From contig KV908501.1 of assembly GCA_002005505.1 (NCBI GenBank), forward strand, positions 124,367 through 188,366: 64,000 bases of DNA, in the 5' to 3' direction. Positions 8,770 through 17,187 of the stretch are shown here, piece by piece. A program made the position numbers and the translations under genes. Position 1 is the first letter of the stretch, and the number at the start of each line of letters is the position of its first letter. The notes under the pieces were generated by a model. The model did not search any database and was not told the DNA's origin. It was given only the letters and a program-made list of their open reading frames with translations. Source of the DNA: Botryococcus braunii. Taxonomy: Eukaryota; Chlorophyta; Trebouxiophyceae.

Positions 8770-11700
8770 ACCCGGGATCCACGATACATCCACACCCATG
8801 TCCTTAACAATTGTGCTAGAGTATAAGCATCAGCATTCATTGTTGTAGCAGCAAAATGAGCACACTTGTTAAGCCTATCCACGACAAATCAAATAGCATC
8901 ATTTCCACTTGGGGTCTGTGGGAGGTTGCTAATAAAGTCCATAGACACACTTTGCCACTTCCTTGCTGGTATTTGTAAGGGGTGAAGAAGTCCAGCAGGC
9001 AAAGTATTCCGAGCCTCGACTCGTTGACAAGAGTCACAATGAGCAACATAGGCTTTGACATCCTCATACATTCCCGGCCAATACCATTCCCTTGTGACAA
9101 GCTCGTACATGCGAGTTACTCCAGGGTGACCAACATGAGGTGGATCATGTAAAGCTTCCAAACGTCGTAGGTTCTCCACGACAAGTTCCCCATCTTTCCT
9201 TTCCTCAAACAATGCAGGAACATATTTCCGTCCATTCCTCTCCCAAAAGCCTCCCTTTAGACTAACCTTCCTTCTATTCGCACGCGCTGCCAACCACGGA
9301 TCGTATGTGTAAGCCTTCTCAAGTTTGCCAAGTAGGGATTCGTACCCATCGGTCTCGCGGGTAAGCTCACTCGGGCTGGCCAACCCGATTTGCTCCATCG
9401 TGCCGAGGGAGCTTGGGGTCTCGTGAGCGGGCCCCGGGAGCGTGACCTTGGGCACCTTGCGGACCCGAGCTGTGAGGGTACCCTCGACATCCCGGCTGGA
9501 GGGGGTGAGGGAGTCCGGACTGGTGCGCCGACGCTTGCGCCGGAGGGCAGCCCCGGCCACAGCAGCCCCATTGTCCCTCCCCCCAGGTCCAGGGTGTTGA
9601 GTGAAGTGACACCTGGAGAGCGGATCCGCAATGTTGGTCTTGCCCGGTTCCCATACCCATTCAATCTCAAACTCCTGCAGGCGCTCGGCCCACCGAGCCC
9701 TCCGAGGACTAAGCCCCACCTGTTGACCCAAGAAGGTGTTGCACTTGTGATCCGTCACCACCGTTACTGGCTTACCTAACAAATAACATCTCCATTCCGT
9801 GAGAGCATACACTACAGCCAATAACTCCCGTTCCGTGGCACTGTAGTTCCTCTCGCTTGCTCCCAACTTTTTACTGAAATACGCACAAACCTTCCCATCT
9901 TGAAATAGCACAGCTCCCACGCCGTAATTGCATGCATCGCACACTACCGTAAATGGCCGACGTACGTCCGGGAGTGTTAAGATAGGGGCACTTACCAAAG
10001 CTTCCTTTATGTTGTCAAATGCTTCCTGTTGTTCCTGTCCCCACTTCCAAGGTGCTTTTGCCCCAGAGAGAGCTGTCAATGGGGTTGCCAGGATACTGTA
10101 CTTCTGAATAAACTTTCGAAAGTAATTAGACAACCCAAGAAACCTCCTAACTTCCGTTACGTTTGTGGGCGTAGGCCACTCCTGCACCACCTTGACTTTA
10201 TCCATATCCACTTCCAACCCATTTTCCCCAATGATGTGTCCCAAGTATTTCAATTGTTTCTCAAAGAAAGAGCATTTGACAAGTTTTGCCAGGAGTTGAT
10301 GTTCGCGTAGACGGGTGAAAACTCTGTCCAACTGCAGAAGGTGTTCCTCTTCCGTTTTGCTATAAATGAGCACATCATCCAAGTATACAACCACAAAGCC
10401 TTCCCTTATAAAGTCGTGAAAAACCTCATTCATAAGCCGTTGAAATGTCGCGGGCGCGTTGGTCAAACCAAAGGGAAGTACAAGAAATTCGTACAAGCCA
10501 AAAGGGGTCCTGAAGGCAGTTTTAGGCACATCCTCCTTGCGAAGTCGCACTTGATGGTACCCAGACAACAAGTCCAAGCTCGAAAACACCTTGGCTCCCT
10601 TAAGCCTATCCAACAGATCGTCAATTCTGGGGAGAGGGTACCTATCCGAGATGGTAATTTTATTCAGGGGACGGTAGTCTATTACCATACGCAAACTTCC
10701 ATCCTTCTTTCTAACAAACAAAACAGGTGATGCAAATGGTGAGCAACTTGGCCTGATCAATCCCAATTTTAACAACTCATCAACCGTTTTTTCGCATTCC
10801 GCAAGCTCACTTGGAGCAAGACGGTACGCGGGCCTATTGGGGGGCCGATGTCCTTCTTCCAAATTTATTGTGTGAAACACTTCCCGCTCCGGGGGTAACC
10901 CCGGGAGTTGTTTTGCAAACAAGTCCTCATTTGCAAGTAACAAGTCTTTCAGGGCCTGTGGCTTGCCTTCCAACATGTCATTTATTTGATGAGTGAAAGT
11001 CATACCGGTACTACTGGGGGGTTTTGTGACGACGGGGGTGTCGTCCATAGATTTGTCGGTGTCCGCCAAGTCGGCCTCACTTGAGGCGTCCTCCCCGGTG
11101 ATGTCCACCAGTTCAGCCTGCTCATTCACAAGCACAGTATACAAACAAACCTTCCAAACATCTTGACCCTTCCATCCTTTTCCATTCCTATCCTTCCTTC
11201 CTTCCTTCCTCTCTTGTGCTTGTAAACCCCAAACAAGTTTTGGCCCCACTGGCAACGATGAATTTGCGTGTTTTAGGGTGACCCACTTCCCATTATGTCT
11301 AAATTGAGCAGCCTTTACACAAAAATCAATTGAGACTCCTCTTTCTTCCATCCAGTCCTGCCCCAAAATCATGTCTACCCCATCAATCATGGCAGGGCTT
11401 ACAATGAAGTTGTGACGGGAAGTTATACCAGGCTTGAGTGTAAACGACACATCTACCGTTCCTTTCGTATCGGACACACTTCCATCAGCAAGAGTCACGG
11501 ATATGCATGCGGGTTTGTATCGCACCCCTAGCCCTTGCAAAGTATCACTTTTAATAAACGAATGAGATGCCCCACTATCAAACAACACTGAAAGGATTTT
11601 CCCCTTAACATTCGCCGGAAAGGTCATAGCTAGCGGAGAGTCAGTAGTAACACTTCCCATGGTGAGTGTGGGTCTTGGGGGAACCACACAACATACAAAA

Positions 11701-11993
11701 GAGAATGGGTATACACTAGTTTGACCATTCATGTCCACCGCCTGTCCCTTCCTTCCTGAACACACTTCCACAATCCTTCCTTGCATACGGTGAGCATAGA
11801 GACTCTTACTTTTCCAAGTTTTCCTTCCCACAATGAAACAACAAGTGAGGGACGGGTTGCACCTTTGTTCCCATAAAAACTTGGAAATCTCAGATTCAGC
11901 CTTCCTAACATTTGGCACCACAAGGTTCACCCCTTCCTTTCCCAAATTGGAGGCCACAAGAGAGTGCAAAACATGCAAGCAAGTGGCATCCAT
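8770..11993 (-). pseudogene. pol: Element A pol (PR-RT-RH-truncated IN)
   Basis: The frame opens at ATG 11993, 11 nt after the gag stop and in a different phase. Order: protease with LFDSGASHSF (Asp near residue 139), reverse transcriptase with YLDDVLIYS, RNase H, and the integrase zinc domain (H...H...CDSC) up to SMDFISNLPQTPSGNDAI. The next codon is TGA (near 8886) where relatives have Trp. The frame then resumes as VVDRLNKCAHFAATT and ends soon after in unrelated sequence. The second catalytic Asp, the Glu and the chromodomain are missing, so integrase is inactive. The sequence is closest in style to pol of element B in this window: both begin with the same FxxGxKxWKS segment. Confidence 0.88.
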
Positions 11994-12004
11994 GGCTTCA
12001 GAAT

Positions 12005-13213
12005 TTACTTTTGAGGATTATGCCCCGGCCCTTTTCCCTTCCAATGTGCTCCCCGGCCACCACGGCCCTTCCACTGCCCACCTCGAGCTTGATTAGAGGG
12101 GAAAGGAGGAGGTGGGGGCAATTGACTGTCGCGCCTGCTCTTCCTTTGCAAGTAGTCCCGCTTGGCCTGACATTGCCATTGCTCGTGACCAAAGTTTTTG
12201 CAGAAATAACACTGGCGCTCGGAGGGGACGCTTGTCCGAGAATCTAACTTCCCACCAACGTTGTGTCCGATGGCTCCAAGCACAGGCCCCTGGGTGAATC
12301 CCGGAAAGTATGCCGGCGTGCTTGTTGGAGTCCTCTTCACAACGTTGAGAACCTTCCTTCCTTCCTGTCCCCTCAGCATCCCCCCTGATTTTAAGTTGCT
12401 TTCATATTGCACCACATAAGTGTACAATGAGTCGAGGCTTGTGAACCTGACACCAGTTTGAGGGTTAACTGTGCAAGCAACTCTAATAGGAGCATTCAGG
12501 CCTTTGAGGAACATATATATTTTATCATTTTCGCAGATGTCATATTCGGTTTCTACATCACTCAACAAGGAAATAAACCTTTCTATGTATCTTTCAACGC
12601 TTTCTTGCCCTTGATAAACATGGTCTAATTTTTGCCGGGCAGCCATAACCAAATCTGTAGAGTCGTATCGATTTCCCATAAAATTTTTAAAGTCTTCCCA
12701 TGTTGGCTCTGTTTGACCTCCTTCCCTTTCCTTCCTTTTGAGGTATGTCCCCCAAACCTTTGTAGGTCGCTCCTCCATACATTGCAGCGCGACTGCCACC
12801 CACTTGTCCCTTGACACATTTGAAATGTTCACATATGATTCCACCTTACTAGCAAAGAATTGGAAGCTTCCTCTTTTTCCTGTAAACATGGCTGGTGTAG
12901 GCACACGCACGACGTTAGTGGTGGATGACGTCCGCTTGGATGCTCGTTCTCCCTCCAAGGCCTCAATCCGCTTCAATAACCGTAGAATTAGGGATTTAGT
13001 CTTATTTTTCTTCAAGGGTGTCTTCAAAGGAGTGGGTTTGGGTTTCGTTTTGGGTGTGGTCGGTTTGGGCGATGGGGCCAGATGCAATTCCGTTTCGGAC
13101 TCTTCCAAAAGATCATCGACTTCAATACCTTCCTTTTCCAAACCTTCCAAAATTTCTTTCTCTTTAAGGGGGAGACCGGAGTACTTGTTTCCTTTCCGTT
13201 TAACCGCCATCAT
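12005..13213 (-). CDS. gag: Element A Gag polyprotein
   Basis: An intact frame of about 403 residues from ATG 13213 (an in-frame TTG lies just upstream). It has a charged N-terminus, the Ty3/gypsy capsid segment (RGSFQFFASKVESYV ... ERYIERFISLLSDVE), a linker, then a CCHC zinc knuckle CYFCKNFGHEQWQC near residue 345 and a basic Gly/Lys-rich tail. It packages element RNA in virus-like particles. The stop is followed 11 nt later by the pol ATG. Confidence 0.85.
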   Translation of the reverse strand: MMAVKRKGNKYSGLPLKEKEILEGLEKEGIEVDDLLEESETELHLAPSPKPTTPKTKPKPTPLKTPLKKNKTKSLILRLLKRIEALEGERASKRTSSTTNVVRVPTPAMFTGKRGSFQFFASKVESYVNISNVSRDKWVAVALQCMEERPTKVWGTYLKRKEREGGQTEPTWEDFKNFMGNRYDSTDLVMAARQKLDHVYQGQESVERYIERFISLLSDVETEYDICENDKIYMFLKGLNAPIRVACTVNPQTGVRFTSLDSLYTYVVQYESNLKSGGMLRGQEGRKVLNVVKRTPTSTPAYFPGFTQGPVLGAIGHNVGGKLDSRTSVPSERQCYFCKNFGHEQWQCQAKRDYLQRKSRRDSQLPPPPPFPSNQARGGQWKGRGGRGAHWKGKGPGHNPQK

Positions 13214-13277
13214 GTTGCAATGGAACAATGCAATTACAACCTTCCCTACGTCTCCCTTCGGTTCGAGGCTCTAACCG

Positions 13278-13291
13278 CCTCGCCGATACCA
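13278..13291 (-). other. Primer-binding site of element A
   Basis: Minus-strand TGGTATCGGCGAGG lies one base inside the 5' LTR. It resembles the initiator-methionine tRNA site (TGGTATCAGAGC) common in plant LTR elements, and the same TGGTATCGGCG core recurs in elements B, D and E. Confidence 0.75.
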
Positions 13292-13292
13292 A

Positions 13293-13741
13293 TTTAACGA
13301 AGTGAGACGTGTAACTAAGATTTATAACAGCTAAGCAAGGGTTTCAGGCAAGGGTGACACCGAAGGTAGAAATCGAAGTTCCAATCCGTTACAAGTTCGC
13401 AGCCCTCCTCACGCAGGTCGTCCGAGTCTCCAAAGAACAATATATAATGAACAATGTAGATAATGCTAGATGTCTCACTCGTAGCAGCAAACCCAAAGAC
13501 AATGATAACCACCCGAGTTCCTAGTCCACCTATGCGCGGATCCGGCTACGTCGTCCCTCTACGAGATGCTCTCGCGAGCATAGCGATATGGATGACGAGA
13601 GGAGACCCACTAGGATATTACAGTCATTTTCCTACACACAAGGACAACGAGATCTACTCGTATCCCAAAGGGCACGAAGAAACATGAACTACGCGCACAT
13701 CCTACGTGAGACGCGTCGCGCTGACGCGGCACCTCACTACA
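13293..13741 (-). repeat. 5' LTR of element A
   Basis: Partner of the LTR at 7572-8020; same length and no difference seen. It is followed by the GTGAT duplication at 13742. Confidence 0.93.
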
Positions 13742-14305
13742 GTGATGGAGTTCCGACTCTTTTACACTCCTCTCCTCTCGACAAATTACGAAATCCTATG
13801 GACCGATGTGGATGTGGGGCTCATGAAGCGAGCCGTCAAGATTCACTTCCCTCTGTTCTTCGGCAAAGTCGGGGACAGGGATTATGACCCGAACAACCCA
13901 TTACACAAGCTGGCCGACCTCACCTTGAAAGACAGGGTGAAAAACGATGTCTCTTTGCGGCAAGCTTTTGCGAACCTCATCCTGGAGAGCTACAAAGCTT
14001 ACAAGGAACGGGGACACCTTCTCCTGTCTGATTCGGTTAGGGAAACCACGGCAGAATACACCGCAAACCTCAACCCTGCTCTACAGTGGGCGAACCAAAA
14101 CCTTGAGAAAGGAACCCAAGATACCGTTACGCCTGTGAAAAGGGCATACGAAAAGTTCCTCGAAGACACTGGCACGGTGGGCATAAGTTTGACCAAGTTT
14201 ACGAGGCTCCTTAAAACTAATTGGGCAATCGACAGGAAATGCGTCGAGGGATCCAAACAGAGCGCGCTGAGCGGATGGAAGCTCATAGGTGATTCTCACG
14301 CGTGA
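13742..14305 (+). pseudogene. TV-Pol/SF3 helicase fusion, C-terminal part
   Basis: Directly after the LTR, the target duplication restores the codon phase and the frame continues MEFRLFYTPLL for about 185 residues to TGA at 14303. The segment holds the end of the SF3 helicase fold (WTDVDVGLMKRAVKIHFP is typical of the region after motif C) and a C-terminal domain with DPNNPLHKLADLTLKDRVKND and a KFLEDTGTVGISLTKF helix, as in D5-like viral helicases. It lacks its own start, so it is not expressed alone unless from the LTR. The end overlaps the convergent coiled-coil gene by 10 bp. Confidence 0.78.
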
Positions 14306-14862
14306 CCGGGAGGCGCGAACAGGATTTTCCGAATCGCGTCGTGTCTCAGCCGCTCCACCTCTTGCCTGTAGTGAGCGGCGACCATGGCTTCTTGTTCGCC
14401 CGAGACGACCCGTGCCGCTTTCTTGTGAACCCTCGTTGGCTTGATGACGACCTCCTCGTCATCAGTGCTCGAGTCATCCGACGAGCTACTCACGGCCTTC
14501 TTCAAGAGCTTCGTCTTCCTTCTGAGCTGTTTCTCTTTCTGTTTCAGTTGGAGGACCCGTTCCGTTTCAGCGAGGCTCCTCTCCTGTTTCTGGAGGTCTC
14601 TTTCCCTCCTGGCAATTTCTGCCTTTTCTCGCCGAGCCTGTAGAGCCTTCTCGCGGTTCGCGTGGAGAGCAGCTACGCGTCTGTCGATGACCTCTTGTGA
14701 TGCCCGTTTTCTAGCAGGTCGTGACGAGCCTCCATCGTTGACCGTCCGGGTCGCCCCTCGACCGAGCTTGACCGTCGTGATGGGTTCATCCACCGACTCT
14801 CCACCCTCGCCGTCCGATGACGATGAGGTCAGATCGAGCATAGAGCGTGTCATGTATCCCAT
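14296..14862 (-). CDS. Charged coiled-coil protein of virus-like element
   Basis: 188 codons on the minus strand, intact. An acidic Ser-rich N-terminus is followed by a long highly charged helix (residues about 60-120, rich in Arg, Lys, Glu and Gln with a heptad look), a second acidic Ser patch (SSSSDDSSTDDEE), and a short C-terminal helix. No family is recognised. It overlaps the helicase 3' end and is transcribed divergently from the fibre-like gene across only about 36 bp of AT-rich sequence, the tight spacing typical of viral genomes. A structural or DNA-binding role is possible but unproven. Start could also be the Met four codons in. Confidence 0.6.
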   Translation of the reverse strand: MGYMTRSMLDLTSSSSDGEGGESVDEPITTVKLGRGATRTVNDGGSSRPARKRASQEVIDRRVAALHANREKALQARREKAEIARRERDLQKQERSLAETERVLQLKQKEKQLRRKTKLLKKAVSSSSDDSSTDDEEVVIKPTRVHKKAARVVSGEQEAMVAAHYRQEVERLRHDAIRKILFAPPGHA

Positions 14863-14898
14863 ATGACAAGAAAATTTTTATGACTTCTCCATTATATC
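14863..14898. promoter_or_regulatory. Short divergent intergenic promoter region
   Basis: Thirty-six bp with aaaatttttatgac and attatatc boxes separates two divergent starts and must carry both promoters if both genes are real. Confidence 0.35.
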
Positions 14899-15241
14899 AT
14901 GGGAGTTACCATTCCGAGAGACGAGTCTCGGCTGATCAACCCTGCCTGGGTGCGGCCGACGCAGTAGAGCGTGGACGTCACGGGCTTCGGGAATGTATCC
15001 CACTTCTTGACATCCAATGACCTTCCCGTCTTAAGCTTTGTGGCTTACTCTGGTTCCTACGTGTCCTTGAGTGACACCCCCAATCTCAGTGTGTACGCGC
15101 TGAGTAACACCCTGAGTCAGGTGGCCACGACAGGCTCATACTCGTCCTTGAGTGACACCCCCAATCTCAGTGTGTACGCGCTGAGTAACACCCTGAGTCA
15201 TGTCGCCACGACAGGCTCGTACCTCTCCCTGAGCGACACAC
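14899..15241 (+). pseudogene. Repeat-rich fibre-like protein, 5' part, with in-frame TAG
   Basis: ATG 14899 opens 22 codons (MGVTIPRDESRLINPAWV...) ending at TAG 14965. The same frame continues at once with SVDVTGFGNVSHFL and then 27-residue repeats of the type GSYSSLSDTPNLSVYALSNT at 15052, 15133 and 15214, exactly 81 bp apart. Such Gly-Ser-Tyr/Leu-Ser-Asp-Thr-Pro repeats are common in tail-fibre and receptor-binding proteins of phages and algal viruses. Element B cuts the gene at 15241, and the remainder should lie beyond the window. The TAG may be inactivating, or a readthrough or sequencing artefact. Confidence 0.6.
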
Positions 15242-15717
15242 TGTGATGGAATGTAGGGATTTCCCGGCATTTCTGGACATTTCCCTTACCCCCTAGCCTA
15301 GGCGCACATGTGGTGCACATGTCGTACGAGCAACGCGAGTACGCACGTGCCTAGCGTCTAGCCTTGGCTTCCTAGCCGTCGAATTCCATTGGATAGTTAT
15401 GGACGTTACTCTCATAGTAGGATTCTAGGATATTTTCTAGATACTATTGTAGAGGTTTGGTGGACTAGTGCGCTACCATTGGAGGAACGTGAACACACGA
15501 TCACGAACCACGGGAAGGAACGGATAGAGACGTAAGCCACGGGAAGACACGCACTCAGGTAATTTGGAAGCTTAGTAGGCCACAAGTAGGGAGTGGAAGC
15601 TCCGTGAGGTGGGGGTTACTTGTAATTGGAAAGAGCGTCCAACTTGTCGGCCATCCGGCCTTGTCTCTCTCTCTCTCACAACTTGGAAATTCTCTCTAAC
15701 TCGTGCATTCTACTACA
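15242..15717 (+). repeat. 5' LTR of element B
   Basis: It starts TGTGATGGAATG and ends CTACTACA, about 476 bp, two bases before the primer-binding site. Its partner is not in the window, so the boundaries rest on the TG...CA ends and the primer site. Confidence 0.75.
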
Positions 15718-15719
15718 TC

Positions 15720-15733
15720 TGGTATCGGCGAGA
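15720..15733 (+). other. Primer-binding site of element B
   Basis: TGGTATCGGCGAGA, matching the initiator-Met-tRNA-like site of elements A and E. Confidence 0.75.
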
Positions 15734-15835
15734 TGCCGAATTGTTCTCTGCAAGTCTTTCGCGTGGTGGAAGGAGGAAAGTCGTAGGAGGGAGATCGTTC
15801 GATGGAAGGTCCTAACTCTCATATGTGGGCCGTAG

Positions 15836-16595
15836 ATGTCACCGCCCTCTTCTGGGAAGTTTAAAGACCTTTCTTCGGAAGAAAGAGAATTTTTGGAAGC
15901 GTTGGAAAGCTGCAGGGGAGCTGGTTGAGGACTTGATGGAGGGGGCATCTGGCGATCCGTCGCCCGCTCCGTCCACACCAAAGACAAAGAAGATCAAGTT
16001 AACCAATAAAATAAAGGAGCAGTTATTTCTGGAATTTAAGGAAAAGCTTCTTGCCGAAAGGCAAGTTGGAGGGGATGGGGTGGAGGAGACTCCTCGCCCT
16101 AGTGGACAAGTAAGAGCAACTCCTCCTTCTTTGTTTTCGGGAAAGAGGGGATCTTTTTGCTATTTTGCAAGGAAGTTGGAAGGCTATGCAAAACTAACCA
16201 ATGTGCCTGCAGGAAAGTGGGTGGCCTTGGGAGTGCAATTGATGGAAGAAAGACCTACAAAAGTTTGGGACACACATGTAAGGAAACTAGAAAAGGAAGG
16301 GATACATGAGCATACATTGGAATGGAAGGATTTTAAAACTTTTATGGTTAAAATATATGATTTCACAGACAGAGTGGCCATTGCCAGGGCAAAATTAGAC
16401 AAAGTCTTTCAAGGAAATGAGACTGTCGAGAGATATATTGAAAGATTTATGTCTCTCTTAGCAGATGTAGAGGTTGACTATCAAATAGCCATGCAAGACC
16501 AGTTACATCGTTTTACCAAGGGTCTTAATACTGCTCTCAAACTTGCATGCACTGTGAACCCTGCAACAGGCAGTCCTTTCACTGATCTGGAAGAC
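15836..16595 (+). pseudogene. gag: Element B gag, segment 1 (frameshifted N-terminus)
   Basis: The likely start is ATG 15836 (MSPPSSGKFKDLSSEEREFLEAL), which resembles the N-terminus of element A Gag (SGLPLKEKEILEGLE) but hits TGA near 15926. The main frame, open from 15825 only by GTG, carries the rest from about 15910. A single-base frameshift near 15905-15925 is therefore likely. The capsid segment RGSFCYFARKLEGYAKL ... ERYIERFMSLLADVE is present. The frame ends in DLED at the AAGAC target site of element C and resumes at 22554. Confidence 0.75.
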
Positions 16596-16758
16596 TGTAA
16601 AGTTATCCGAATTGTTTGCACCGATGAAAGTGCCAGTGTGGCCCGAGCGCCACACCGTATGTGCTAGCGCGAAGCCTAAAGAGGCTACGCCTAGCCTAAT
16701 GTACCGCTTGGCATCCGACGGGGCTAACCCTGGCGGAGTCTGCCTGCCGCGCGCTACA
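16596..16758 (-). repeat. 3' LTR of element C
   Basis: 163 bp, TGTA...TACA on both strands. No difference from 22386-22548 by inspection. Confidence 0.93.
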
Positions 16759-16770
16759 TTCTCCCCCTCC
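16759..16770 (-). other. Polypurine tract of element C
   Basis: Minus-strand GGAGGGGGAGAA immediately upstream of the 3' LTR. Confidence 0.75.
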
Positions 16771-17187
16771 TAGGTGACCGAGCTCCCGGGAGGCCTGCCA
16801 AAGCAAGCCGCACTCACAGGCAGAGGCGTATAGAAGGTCACTGCGACACTTCTATACATCACACTTTGAGCCGGCGAGTCTCCTCCAGACACCAGACCGC
16901 AGCCTGGGTGTACACTTGCCTGAGGTATCTCTATGGTACGCCTAGACCAGAATCCCGCAGTGACGGGGCCCAAAGGGCAGTCGTCGGCGTGGACAAATGT
17001 ACACTCCACGTGTACAGGTTCCCATGAAGAAGCAGTGAAGTTGCTAGCTTCAGGGCGGATAGTAGGGGCCGGGGCTGGACGACACTTAGCCACCAAGTCA
17101 GGGGACGTTCTGTGATCACGCGAACGTATGGGTAAACCACGACCCCCCGGTGACGCAGCTTGACAGCCTCGTGCTGCTGTGTTTCCC

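Larger units (their letters stand above)
7572..13741 (-). mobile_element. Ty3/gypsy LTR retrotransposon A (minus strand)
   Basis: 6170 bp bounded by two 449-bp LTRs (7572-8020 and 13293-13741) in which I see no difference, flanked by a 5-bp target duplication GTGAT (7567-7571 and 13742-13746). Read on the minus strand the order is LTR, tRNA-type primer site, gag, pol, purine tract, LTR. The LTR starts TGTAGTGAGG but ends in AAA rather than CA. Gag is intact. Pol lacks the distal integrase and chromodomain, so the copy is not autonomous even though its LTRs suggest very recent insertion. It split the viral polymerase-helicase gene. Confidence 0.95.
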
